Assembly (NCBI GenBank): GCA_016930275.1
Contig: JAFGHA010000108.1
Span: forward strand, 1-64,000
Reading direction: 5' to 3'
DNA length: 64,000 nt
Origin: Chitinispirillaceae bacterium
GTDB taxonomy: Bacteria > Fibrobacterota > Chitinivibrionia > Chitinivibrionales > Chitinispirillaceae
Numbering within the stretch: the first letter of the stretch is position 1; the number at the start of each line of letters is the position of its first letter. Shown here piece by piece: positions 17,401 to 25,772 of the stretch. The notes under the pieces were generated by a model, which saw only the letters and a list, made by a program, of their open reading frames with translations, had not been told where the DNA came from and made no database searches. Both the position numbers and the translations under genes were made by a program.

Positions 17401-17587
17401 TTGATAAAACCTCATATGCCTCTTCGGATATTTTCCATGCAGCGTAGACGGCCGGCTCTGTCTTATCGTAGTAATTGATAATGAAATGTTTGGTGGTTAC
17501 CGATTTCCATTTGATTTCCGGATGGTTGAAAGGAAAGAGTGTCGTTGATGAGGCCAGCAGCAAGGTGACAATGTGGTAGATCCGCAT
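14498..17587 (-). CDS. Large exported protein: MA-type metallopeptidase, TolB-like propeller, barrel
   Basis: 1029 residues with a signal peptide. Residues ~25-280 carry a gluzincin peptidase of the MA type: zinc motif HELAHI and a downstream Glu in WMAEGIAQFE. Residues ~290-580 read as TolB/WD40-like beta-propeller repeats (DGSWWSWLSSGTDDG, GRIYFSADYDGVFNIYSL). The C-terminal ~400 residues look like an outer-membrane beta-barrel with alternating strands, ending YYILNNYFYLSLTSGF. This peptidase-propeller-barrel order is known in uncharacterised FCB and deltaproteobacterial proteins. It is the first gene of a pair with glutaminyl cyclase. The substrate is unknown. Confidence 0.8.
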   Translation of the reverse strand: MRIYHIVTLLLASSTTLFPFNHPEIKWKSVTTKHFIINYYDKTEPAVYAAWKISEEAYEVLSKLYNYTPREKIALSIADYDDYSNGYAEWTSASIMIWLPDSRFDLRSNTTWLRNVITHELAHIISLENKKKRQMIDVSIGLSLTTPDENFGILEPFPRITTYPTWMAEGIAQFETESLGNDCFDSRREMLLRCAVISNTQLSLAEMGSFNHDRIGSELVYNQGFAFTRYIAGKIGLQKLHKLFKIGATESTGFFRLFSEVTGYTLPELYNTWIDSLKTDYPSRFSSISDTFITRCSRGRFNLRPEISPDGSWWSWLSSGTDDGGRTDLLVAPYGSARPAMRVPYAHTAHCFSPSSNRVYYLKSRTPDRNGSYYNDIYYRDIPRGREQRLTRGGRVYDITPIPGSKNLLCVSYRNGAFGLFTCNSTTGFLTLILPGESGNPIVNISVNPNDPASVVLSKIIDGQSRLFRMSLTTRNLEALSTGGAQEESPAWATNGRIYFSADYDGVFNIYSLLPDGTDLQRHTTTDGGYFSPKRTPAGTIAASHYGASGFATVIVPSAGKTYPVPEGSRCRFKPLPVPKGKVSIKDRSYSASYRRGVSELFLGAQLMRNSSLLTGQYETVYDTSDLVITGGISKYQSDALHKKDRLFQLQLGAQATFGEEHSSGYYNRFASPPHSAKNSPFLQKAIDQRPVSETARRYSLLNEAPALTIPRRALTQQSEPVGSDSVQEEQNLLFAAIPVFAIENRAAAPTLGLEMSSYLASMVAPALISVTPYTEYQFAREWTAGLRLELTSMPFHGLPLFGNMPFFLQWFHPGVYNEDITYNYADVAQLEISVGPRFQPGMYLGKVISYDDLYDTSVVGGVEAQINFFYGIPLFKYSSLQLFSFTTGVYHSRRTLDDMVVQSSNGVEFLPGFSNSYVASFNGLRAVFPLARTINRGHRYYFDALYGYIGYQLFSYTNSSFFDHLGAIGPEVLTDPDFRPESIMLEHTVSIGCNLGHYLSYLFFRQLSVDFTYYILNNYFYLSLTSGF

Positions 17588-17724
17588 AGTATATCCATCG
17601 AATGAAACGGGAAAAAAGTGCAGAATCAGGCCCGACGACCTGCATTTGAAGACAACGGCGGTAAATTATTCCGCCCTGTCATCCTGATCTGCACCGCTTC
17701 AGGCAGGTGAAATGGTCAGGTTCC

Positions 17725-19095
17725 TTAAAAATATATGTTCGCGCTTATCGCGAGACCAGCTCTGAGAAACTGCACTTCCTGGGTCATATCGATCATGTCG
17801 GTTGATTGATAGTCGAACAGGCCCTCATCAAATTCATCAAAATCATAGTCGAACTCGAACTGGACCACCTGGAAAACAAAGTCGGCGCTGAACCCGAAAT
17901 GGTCGCCGAAAAGAATTTCCGCGCCGGTACGGATCCCGGGAATAAAGCGAAAAAAAGGAGTCAGACACTCCTCGTATAGATAGTCATTATTCAGGTAGTC
18001 CGAGTAATCGATACTGTAATAGATCAGTGGGAAAGAGATGTTTCCGAATACCCCGACATTGATTTTGAGAGGGTGAAATCTCTTTACAAAATCGAGTCCG
18101 AGGTGAACCCCCGGAATGTAATAGCCAGAAAAGAATTCCGACTCCACATACGACAAGCTGCCTGTATAGGTATATGTTTCGGTTCCGGCGGTAAAATGTG
18201 GTCCGATTTCAATATTCAGGTATTTTCCGGCGCGGATGTAAAAACGGATCAGGTAGTCGATGAAAAGAGAAGCGTCTTTTTCATAGTTTTCGTCATTGAT
18301 AAAAACGTAATCGCCTACATCGGGGTCAAGCACCCATATAGAATCGTAATAGTCGTAATTATCTGAATATATATGGTGTACGGGTGGACCGAAAAAGTTG
18401 AAGGTGAATCCAACGCCGCTGCGATTCTTGTTTTTCTCGGGGGTCTCATAGGCTTTTTTTACCACGGCTTCATTTTCATTGTCGTCGGTTTCTTCCGGGG
18501 TGACTTCCGGTTCGGGGGGCGACGGCGGTTCAACCTTCGCTTGCGGTTCGGGTTCCGGTTCCTGTTTCGCCGGTTCGGGTGGTGGCAGTTCCGGTGGTGG
18601 TACAGCGGTTTCCGCTCCGGTAATGTTTCTGGCTATATCCGGAAGGTGTTCCACTACTTCTTCGATATCACCCTTGATATCAACCGAGACCACTTTGACC
18701 ACCTGGGCGGTCTGAACATCGATCGCCCGAATATTCACCATGAACATCGAACCCAGTTTTCCCAGCGATCCGATCACCATGATTTTCACCCCGAGCATCT
18801 GTCCCATTTCCACGAGACATGCTTCATCGGTACAGACACCCGATTGCTGGAAACCCTGTTCCTTGAGAATCTCCTGCATCTGATTCCGTTCCATCATGTT
18901 TACTTTACCGGTTTTGAAAAGTTCGGTACGGAGCCGGTCGGTAATCAGCTCACTTTCCCCTTCGGAAACACCGTCACCGGCCTTCAGGTTGACAACCGCG
19001 TAATTGGTCTTTCCGCCTTCGGCGAAGGTTTCGGTGAACAAGGTAATAGACAGCAGTACTACACACGCAATGAATATGGTGCCGAAAGGTCGCAT
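17725..19095 (-). CDS. CsgG-domain protein fused to a predicted outer-membrane barrel
   Basis: 456 residues. The start at ATG 19095 is preferred over the track TTG at 19101 because GGGGA lies just upstream. A signal peptide ends near TETFA. Residues ~30-155 are a CsgG-like domain (YAVVNLKAGDGVSEGE, NMMERNQMQEILKEQGF, LGVKIMVIGSLGKL). A linker of Pro/Glu repeats (~165-210) follows. The last ~230 residues are rich in Tyr/Phe/Asp, have alternating strands and end in Phe, typical of outer-membrane barrels. The fusion suggests a periplasmic CsgG-like sensor or assembly platform tethered to the outer membrane. Not lipidated, since there is no lipobox Cys. Confidence 0.75.
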   Translation of the reverse strand: MRPFGTIFIACVVLLSITLFTETFAEGGKTNYAVVNLKAGDGVSEGESELITDRLRTELFKTGKVNMMERNQMQEILKEQGFQQSGVCTDEACLVEMGQMLGVKIMVIGSLGKLGSMFMVNIRAIDVQTAQVVKVVSVDIKGDIEEVVEHLPDIARNITGAETAVPPPELPPPEPAKQEPEPEPQAKVEPPSPPEPEVTPEETDDNENEAVVKKAYETPEKNKNRSGVGFTFNFFGPPVHHIYSDNYDYYDSIWVLDPDVGDYVFINDENYEKDASLFIDYLIRFYIRAGKYLNIEIGPHFTAGTETYTYTGSLSYVESEFFSGYYIPGVHLGLDFVKRFHPLKINVGVFGNISFPLIYYSIDYSDYLNNDYLYEECLTPFFRFIPGIRTGAEILFGDHFGFSADFVFQVVQFEFDYDFDEFDEGLFDYQSTDMIDMTQEVQFLRAGLAISANIYF

Positions 19096-19241
19096 GATCA
19101 ATATCCCCGGGTAAAAAGTGTAACGGCGGTTGCATCAGAGCTAATGTGAAATTTTATCACCTTTCCGCCGGTGGTGACAATATAAAGATGTGGTTTCACG
19201 TTATATTCATGTATATTTGTAATATACCATGGAAGGGTTAT

Positions 19242-19535
19242 ATGGCTGCTGAACGGACTCGGGCGATATCAAGACACTATCTTGAATATCTTCAAAAAAA
19301 GACACGGGGTACTGAATATCCAAAAAAAGATATTGCTCCCGTGCAGGCGATGATGTTTGACCATGTTGAGTTATCATCTCCTCCCGATAAAGATTCCTCC
19401 GATTACCAATGGCTGACCAACTATATTTCGGAATTATCCGACGAAGAGGTTTCGAGAAAAATGAAACAGTTTCGTAACAGCTATTCAACGGTAGACGAAG
19501 CATGTACTGATAAAATAATGATGGAATTGCTTTAA
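19242..19535 (+). CDS. Small hypothetical protein
   Basis: 97 residues from ATG 19242, behind GGAAGGG; the track start at 19146 adds a segment that does not look coding. It is soluble, charged and mostly helical (RAISRHYLEYLQKKTRG, YISELSDEEVSRKMKQF). No family recognised. It is followed 48 bases later by another unknown gene on the same strand, with which it may form an operon. Confidence 0.55.
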   Translation: MAAERTRAISRHYLEYLQKKTRGTEYPKKDIAPVQAMMFDHVELSSPPDKDSSDYQWLTNYISELSDEEVSRKMKQFRNSYSTVDEACTDKIMMELL

Positions 19536-19582
19536 TTTCAATACAATAGTTCCCCCTTGCATTTTTCTTCGCTGCGAATACG

Positions 19583-20176
19583 ATGAATTTCAGACAGGAA
19601 ATCAGCAATCTTCTTAAAAACAGGCTGGTTATACGCCACCGTGGCTCCGGAGAACAGGATGGTACGGAGGGGGAATGCTCTCTGTGCTCAAGAAAAATTA
19701 AAATGTTACCCGGAGATCTCTGTCTTTCCGTTGGTTCGGAAGGATTACTGTGTCAGGTATGCGCTTCGGTGTATGCACCGGAAATGGCAGATAAATTACT
19801 TGAACAACTTCCTGTATCCGAAGAGGATGGGACGGTCGGTGCCGGGAGTGATTCATCTGATGGGGTGTCTGCAGAACGGTGGAATGATCTTTCGGCTGAA
19901 CTAAATTCATTACAGAAAATATCGACGGAACTGGCGAAGGGTATTGCCAGAGGCATCGTCGAGGCACCGGCCGGACATATCGGACTTCTTCATTATGCAA
20001 AAGATATTCAGAAGCCGCAACGTAAAGAAGGCGAGTCGGAAAAGGAGTATCTACTTCGTGTCAGAACTCACCGTATGACAAAACTTTATGAAATTATTTC
20101 CAGCGAAACGGTAGAGAGAATAAAGAAGATAAAGCAGTATCTTATCCAGCTCGGTATCCCTACAAAATCAGCATAA
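19583..20176 (+). CDS. Hypothetical protein with a zinc-ribbon-like N-terminus
   Basis: 197 residues. Residues ~30-60 hold two Cys pairs (ECSLCSRK and LCQVC, ~25 residues apart), which could bind one zinc ion. The rest is helical with a basic C-terminus (ETVERIKKIKQYLIQLG). No membrane segment or signal. No family recognised. It lies between the small unknown gene and a Nudix gene, all on the plus strand with short gaps. Confidence 0.55.
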   Translation: MNFRQEISNLLKNRLVIRHRGSGEQDGTEGECSLCSRKIKMLPGDLCLSVGSEGLLCQVCASVYAPEMADKLLEQLPVSEEDGTVGAGSDSSDGVSAERWNDLSAELNSLQKISTELAKGIARGIVEAPAGHIGLLHYAKDIQKPQRKEGESEKEYLLRVRTHRMTKLYEIISSETVERIKKIKQYLIQLGIPTKSA

Positions 20177-20207
20177 TAGTAATTAATTCAAACGGATAGG
20201 ATGATCG

Positions 20208-20744
20208 GTGGAGGAATTGGTCGCTGTGCTTTCTCCTTCAGGAGTGGCAACGGGAGAAGTAGTATCCCGTAACAAAGCTCATCAAAAAGGATTATGGCAT
20301 AAAACAGTACATATATGGTTCAGGAATTCTGCCGGTGAACTGTTGCTGCAGAAGCGGTCCGAAAAAAAAGAATCCCATCCGGGTTTGTGGGATATTTCAT
20401 GTGCGGGGCATGTTTCAGCTGGTGACAGCAGTATCAGTGCTTCGGTAAGAGAAATCCGTGAAGAACTGGGTATCACCATAAATTCCAATGAATTAAGCTA
20501 TATGTTTACCATCAAACAGCAGCATCGCACCACAGATAACTCATATATCGATAATGAGATGGTAGACGTATATCTCTGTTCCCGGTCTGTTTGTGCGGAA
20601 GATCTCTCTCCTGATCCCGAGGAGGTAAGCGGATTTACCTTTTTATCAGTTAACCTGTTGATAAATAAATTAATTAAAAATAATTTTGAGTTCGTTAATC
20701 ATGAAGAGGAGTACAGAAAATTATTTGAAATAATTCTATCGTAA
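20208..20744 (+). CDS. Nudix hydrolase, isopentenyl-isomerase/YfcD-like
   Basis: Nudix fold of 178 residues. The opening GEVVSRNKAHQKGLWHKTVHIWF and the Nudix box GHVSAGDSSISASVREIREELGI are of the Idi/YfcD type. The usual Glu after the first Gly stretch is Asp here, while REIREE is intact. The substrate is unknown; housekeeping phosphatase or isomerase-like roles are both possible. It starts at GTG 20208. Confidence 0.85.
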   Translation: MEELVAVLSPSGVATGEVVSRNKAHQKGLWHKTVHIWFRNSAGELLLQKRSEKKESHPGLWDISCAGHVSAGDSSISASVREIREELGITINSNELSYMFTIKQQHRTTDNSYIDNEMVDVYLCSRSVCAEDLSPDPEEVSGFTFLSVNLLINKLIKNNFEFVNHEEEYRKLFEIILS

Positions 20745-20925
20745 CTTCTATCTTATCAAATAGTTGTGAATATTATCGAGATACCTGATTCTGATCCCGG
20801 AATGTATCGGGGAATGATAAAAATGTTTTAACGTATTGTTATTAAAAAGAAATAGTAAAATGAAAGATGGATGTAAAAAGCATTTGTGGAATGTAACTAA
20901 TTGATTTACTTATAGTATCAGGATA

Positions 20926-22755
20926 TTATTCTTTATCTGCAGAAAAAAGTATTCTTTTTGCTATATCTTCTGATATACCAGAGACTTGCATCAAAGTACC
21001 AAGTTCCGCTTCTCGAATCCTCTTGAGTGAACCGAGACTTTTCAGCAACAGTGCAGCCCGCTTCTTTCCAATACCTTCAATTTTTTCAAGTTCCGAAGAG
21101 GAAAACTGTTTTCCCCGTATTTTTCGATGAAATGAAATCGCATTCCGATGAACCTCATCCCTGATGCGTTCGAGTAGTTTTCGTGCGGGATGTGTTGCTG
21201 CAAGACGCAGAGGGTTCTTTCGGTAGGGTGAATATATCAACTCCTCCTTTTTTGCCAGGGATATCATATCCGGTGGATTTTCAAATGATTGCAGCGATTT
21301 CAGTGCTGCATTGAGTTGACCGGGACCGCCATCGATCAGCAGTAGATCGGGGAAAGGTTTATTCTCGTTATAAAGTCTTGTAAGTCTACGTGTTACCACC
21401 TCCATCATCATCGCAAAATCGTTTTGTCCCTCAACCGTTTTAATTTTGTAATGGCGATATCCCGACTTATTCGGTTTTCCACCCTTGAACTGTACCATAC
21501 CGGCCACAGTGAAAGATGCTCCAATATTAGAAATATCAAATGCTTCTATAGTTTCCGGTGGTGAAGGAAGATGCAGTTCCTTCTGAAGATCAGCGATATC
21601 CTGCGCTTCATTTACAATAATATTTTGATTTAAATTGAGATAGGCATTTTTTCCCGCCATAGATACCAGAATTTTTCTGGTTCCCTTCTGCGGGATCAGA
21701 ATTTCTATTTTTCTATTAAACTGCTGATTTACCCATTGTTGCAAAGTGTCCAGAGAGAAACCGGCATTCTCGGGGATAAGGATAAGTGGAGGCGGTTCAT
21801 CCCCGCGAACCAGGTAAAACTGAAGGAACAGGTTGTCATGACAAGGGTTGGAGTTGTCCCAGGCCGTTTTCGCGAACAGATAATGCCTGCTATTCATCAA
21901 CAGGCCTTCTCGGAAATGCAGTACCGCCATACAGATTCCGCGATCAGCTTCAGCAATTCCGAATACATCGCAATCCATATCATCAAGCTTCAGATCGACC
22001 TGCTGCAGGCGTGAGGCATCTTTTATGAGGCGTATCTGGTCTCTGCAGTTGGCAGCCTCTTCGAAATTGAGTTCCAGAGAAGCTTTCTCCATTCTTACGG
22101 AAAGCTCTTTCAAAAGATCGGTCCGATGTCCCGAAAGAAAACGAAGGAGGTGATTTACCTGCTCCCGATAATCGCTTTCGGAAATTTTTCCGGCACAGGC
22201 TCCGCTGCATCGTTTCATCGCATAATTAATACAGGGTCGGAGCGGTTTAGCAACCGGAAGCGATCGCTTGCAATCCCGCAGGAGAAAGATCCTCCGTGCG
22301 AATGATACGAGTCGTCGCATATTGGTCGCGTCGGTGTAAGGGCCGAAATATTTCGCACCGTCCCGTTCAACTCTGCGGACGACCAGGAGCCGTGGAAACG
22401 GTTCCTGTATGGTGACCTTCAGATAGGGGAAGTGTTTATCGTCGCGGAGGTCGATATTGTATCGTGGCTGATGTTTCCGGATAAGATTGGCTTCGAGGAT
22501 GAGCGCTTCGGTTTCGTTGTGCGTGGCGATCCAATCGATATGATCGACCTTCCGGAGCATGACGGGTATATTCGGGCGGTCGTCGTGGGTGTCGATAAAG
22601 TAGGAACGCACACGACTGCGGAGGTTGACGGCTTTTCCTATATAAAGAGGGACACCGCTGCTGTTTTTCATCAGGTATACTCCCGGAGCTTCCGGGAACC
22701 GTGTCACCTGATGAGCAAGCGATTCGAATGCAGCAGAAGTGTTATCAGTTTTCAC
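20926..22755 (-). CDS. uvrC: UvrABC nucleotide-excision repair nuclease subunit C
   Basis: Makes the two incisions flanking a DNA lesion with UvrB. 609 residues from GTG 22755 is chosen because homologues start a little before the GIY-YIG domain. The track start at 22914 adds 53 residues and would run into the divergent gene at 22904. Domains are GIY-YIG (GVYLMKN, LYIGKAVNLRSRVRSYF), Cys-rich CINYAMKRCSGAC, the UVR motif (LELNFEEAANCRDQI), an RNase H-like endonuclease domain (EAFDISN, LLIDGGPGQLNAAL), and C-terminal helix-hairpin-helix repeats. Confidence 0.95.
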   Translation of the reverse strand: MKTDNTSAAFESLAHQVTRFPEAPGVYLMKNSSGVPLYIGKAVNLRSRVRSYFIDTHDDRPNIPVMLRKVDHIDWIATHNETEALILEANLIRKHQPRYNIDLRDDKHFPYLKVTIQEPFPRLLVVRRVERDGAKYFGPYTDATNMRRLVSFARRIFLLRDCKRSLPVAKPLRPCINYAMKRCSGACAGKISESDYREQVNHLLRFLSGHRTDLLKELSVRMEKASLELNFEEAANCRDQIRLIKDASRLQQVDLKLDDMDCDVFGIAEADRGICMAVLHFREGLLMNSRHYLFAKTAWDNSNPCHDNLFLQFYLVRGDEPPPLILIPENAGFSLDTLQQWVNQQFNRKIEILIPQKGTRKILVSMAGKNAYLNLNQNIIVNEAQDIADLQKELHLPSPPETIEAFDISNIGASFTVAGMVQFKGGKPNKSGYRHYKIKTVEGQNDFAMMMEVVTRRLTRLYNENKPFPDLLLIDGGPGQLNAALKSLQSFENPPDMISLAKKEELIYSPYRKNPLRLAATHPARKLLERIRDEVHRNAISFHRKIRGKQFSSSELEKIEGIGKKRAALLLKSLGSLKRIREAELGTLMQVSGISEDIAKRILFSADKE

Positions 22756-22903
22756 ACTATAAAAATGGCATTTTGCTGAACAAAGTTTGAAAAAAGATAT
22801 CATTTGATGGTTTCCGGAGCGTAGTAATGGTATCACCCTTGAAGGGCAGGTATTTTTCTGTCCGGATCTCCCTGGTTTCCGCCTGAACCCCTGAGGACCC
22901 GTC

Positions 22904-25561
22904 ATGAGTTTCACACGTTTTTACCGGATAGTATCGTTTTGTCGATATGCCGGACCGGTGGTACTGCTGGCCGGTACCGTCTCCATTGCCGGAAATAATG
23001 AATCGGTACGGTCCGGCGGCTCGGCGGTCGGGTTTTCCGCGGAACCCCGGCTCGTTACGGAAGGAACAGTAGAACTGCCGATAGAGCGGCTGCTCAAACG
23101 GGGTATCGAGGGAACGGTACTGGTGGAGGTGGATCTCGATCAGACGGGTGCGGTTGAACATTGCACGGTGCGCAGGGGGATCGATCCGGCGCTCGATTCA
23201 CTGGTAGTCGCTTCGATGCATGCATCACGGTTTTCTCCAACCTACGAGCAGGGTTCCGCGGTTTCTTCAACGGTATCGATGCGTTTTTCATTCGATCCGC
23301 GGGAAGTGGCCCGTGGCTGTAAAGCGATACCGCCGACGGTGTACGGAACCGCTTTTGACGCTCAAACAGCACTTCCGGTACAGAATGCACAGGTAAATCT
23401 CGAATTGAGCGATACGCTCGCGGATACCGGATTGACGGTGCCTGTGGGAACCTATCTCGATCTGATCGGTGAAGTACCGGGACAATCGGCACGTTCGGGA
23501 ATGCTGACGACGGTTACCGATTCGCTCGGGAGATTCTCGTTCCGTCTGCTGCCGGCTTGTCCGGTCCGCATGGCGATAATCGCTGCTGGTTTCGAAGTGG
23601 CGCATGCGGGGGTCAGTGTCATACCGGGAACTTCAAAAAAAGTGACCTGCAGGCTCGAACCGATCGAGAAAGATTCAACAATCGAGATAATCGTATACGG
23701 TTCGCCGCTTCGGCAGGGACGGGTGGATATCGAAGAAGAGCAGCTCGCTACCGGACTGACACACTACCTGAGCGATGTTCTGCAGACGCAGGTGACTATC
23801 CGTGCGGTACCGGAATCCCGTTCGCGGATGATGGTGCGTGCGGGGAGTCCGTTTGACAACAGATATTATATATGCGGAGTGCCGATGCTCGCACCGTTTC
23901 ATTTCGGCGGACATTCCTATGCCGATATCGATGGCATGATGATTTCGGCGCTCAGTGAAATCAATCTGACGATTGACCGGATAGCGGGTCGGCAGATCGA
24001 TGCGAGCGGGTTCCGGATCGATGCGCAACCGGGAATATACCGGCCGGCCAACCGGGAGCTGATCAAACGGCCGGAATTGTCGGTGGATTTCAATACCATC
24101 GGACAGGATTTTCTGCTTTCACTGCCGAAGAAGAAATCTGATGATTGCCTGCAATTGGGATTTACCCGCGCCGAAAATACGATGCTTCTTTTTTTCAATG
24201 CCAGACGTAAATTCGAGGAGAATGAGTTCGGAAGTCCCGTTGGTTATGGAAATGTAACACTGACGGGTGCGGGAAAAATCGGTAAGGTACATCTACAATC
24301 ATTTTCCTGGCTGGCATGGGACACGTACCTCAAGACCTCCGGGAAAGAAACGTATCCGTGGGGGATGGCTGCATTGACCATGGATGCGGATGAGAAGGGT
24401 TTTCCTCAGCTTTCAGTCGGTGGATCACGACAGTACTTTGCATCAGGAAAGCGGTTCGGCGGCGAACGGTTTCTGGTTTATTCATCTTACACCAACGGTT
24501 CGTTCAGCGCTGCTTTCGATACGCTTGAATGCGGCTATTTCAATGTGAACGTTGATGTCTCGACCGAAATGCTCGACTGGGAGGGCTCTCTCCAGAAGAA
24601 TACCCAAACGTTGACCGATTCGACTTACAATAACCATATCGGAGCGATGCAGTATTTCTGGCACGACAACGAACTGACCACCGAATATGCCTGTAGCGGG
24701 AGAGAAATGATCCTGCAGGCGCACGGTACCGTGAAAAAAACGCTAGGGGAATTTACGGTTGCGCTAGATCTGCTTGGTACGGGAATCCTTTACAATACAA
24801 CACCGGATGCAATCGGTGATGCCGGGTTATCCCTGCTGTGGCAGGGTAATCATATTGACGCCGGTTTGAATGGAGGGAGAGTGACCTCCCGACCGGATAT
24901 CAGGGGATTGCCTGACAGCCTCTTCCGGAGGACGCACTGCAGCAGTTATCTTTTTTCCGCTCCGGTCAATGTTTCGTTCCCTCCGCTGGTACGATTTGGA
25001 ATTCAACCGTACTTCCGAAAAAAAAAGAATGAACCGGAATTTGATCCGGTTGTCCAGGTATGGATCCCCGACGCTTCAACCGGACTCTTAGCCGCAGGTG
25101 CGGATATCGACGGAGAACTGCATCCGACGGACTGGCTGTCGGTAAACGGTGCGGTGAATGTCGCGAAGGCATACCGGGTGAGCGGGGAAGTGAAGGCACC
25201 CTATGAATGGGATATCCCCTGGACCGGAAGAGGAACCGTTCACCTGCATTTCGGTGAGGATGCACAGATGCATTTCTACCTGAAAGGCATTACTGCCAAG
25301 GGCATGTTGTTTTATGACGTTGAGAAATACGGATATATTCGTGCGCCCGACTATTTACGGCTCGATTTGAGCATTCAATACCGGTCCCGCTTTATTGACC
25401 ACCGGTTTCTGACGCGATATGATGCCTATTTCAATATCTTCAATCTGACCGACCGGTATAATGCAACCGATTATTACTGGGACCACGAGATGAAGATTCG
25501 GGCTATACCGCAGGGGTATATGACTATTGAAATGGGAGTACGGCTCGGGTTCCGGGCATAG
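22904..25561 (+). CDS. TonB C-terminal domain fused to a TonB-dependent receptor
   Basis: 885 residues, exported. Residues ~45-130 form a TonB C-terminal domain (EGTVLVEVDLDQTGAVEHCTV, then LDSLVVASMHASRFSPTY). Residues ~140-255 look like a carboxypeptidase-regulatory/SusC-type beta domain (VYGTAFDAQTALPVQNAQV, GRFSFRLLPACP). A plug-like region follows (SPFDNRYYICGVPMLAP), then a long barrel ending TIEMGVRLGFRA. Normally TonB and receptor are separate proteins in different membranes. Here the TonB fold sits N-terminal to the receptor and would be periplasmic. Transport or signalling substrate unknown. Confidence 0.8.
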   Translation: MSFTRFYRIVSFCRYAGPVVLLAGTVSIAGNNESVRSGGSAVGFSAEPRLVTEGTVELPIERLLKRGIEGTVLVEVDLDQTGAVEHCTVRRGIDPALDSLVVASMHASRFSPTYEQGSAVSSTVSMRFSFDPREVARGCKAIPPTVYGTAFDAQTALPVQNAQVNLELSDTLADTGLTVPVGTYLDLIGEVPGQSARSGMLTTVTDSLGRFSFRLLPACPVRMAIIAAGFEVAHAGVSVIPGTSKKVTCRLEPIEKDSTIEIIVYGSPLRQGRVDIEEEQLATGLTHYLSDVLQTQVTIRAVPESRSRMMVRAGSPFDNRYYICGVPMLAPFHFGGHSYADIDGMMISALSEINLTIDRIAGRQIDASGFRIDAQPGIYRPANRELIKRPELSVDFNTIGQDFLLSLPKKKSDDCLQLGFTRAENTMLLFFNARRKFEENEFGSPVGYGNVTLTGAGKIGKVHLQSFSWLAWDTYLKTSGKETYPWGMAALTMDADEKGFPQLSVGGSRQYFASGKRFGGERFLVYSSYTNGSFSAAFDTLECGYFNVNVDVSTEMLDWEGSLQKNTQTLTDSTYNNHIGAMQYFWHDNELTTEYACSGREMILQAHGTVKKTLGEFTVALDLLGTGILYNTTPDAIGDAGLSLLWQGNHIDAGLNGGRVTSRPDIRGLPDSLFRRTHCSSYLFSAPVNVSFPPLVRFGIQPYFRKKKNEPEFDPVVQVWIPDASTGLLAAGADIDGELHPTDWLSVNGAVNVAKAYRVSGEVKAPYEWDIPWTGRGTVHLHFGEDAQMHFYLKGITAKGMLFYDVEKYGYIRAPDYLRLDLSIQYRSRFIDHRFLTRYDAYFNIFNLTDRYNATDYYWDHEMKIRAIPQGYMTIEMGVRLGFRA

Positions 25562-25712
25562 GGTAAAGAAGATTAAACAGCCTGTTTACCACAATCGCAG
25601 CAGTATGGAGCATGTATTTTTCTCTTGCCGATGAACAGTTCTTACAACTATTTTGTTTTCAGTAGTTTCCACTGATTGTAGTACCTTCCTGTAACGACAT
25701 CGAATACCTGTT

Positions 25713-25740
25713 CCGCTCACACTGAAACGTTTGTGAGCGG
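25713..25740 (+). promoter_or_regulatory. Perfect 9-bp hairpin in the leader of the lipoprotein hydrolase gene
   Basis: CCGCTCACA / TGTGAGCGG with a 10-base loop. No T-run follows, so it is not a typical terminator. It ends 32 bases before ATG 25773 and may be an operator or an RNA element; alternatively it is the end of the upstream transcript. Confidence 0.4.
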
Positions 25741-25772
25741 GTGCTACCCATCATCATTTCAAAGGAGGCCGT

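Noticed and set aside
18373-19149. 258-residue plus-strand ORF rich in Gly, Phe and Arg
   Set aside because: Antisense to the CsgG-barrel gene; composition arises from its Pro/Glu linker codons.
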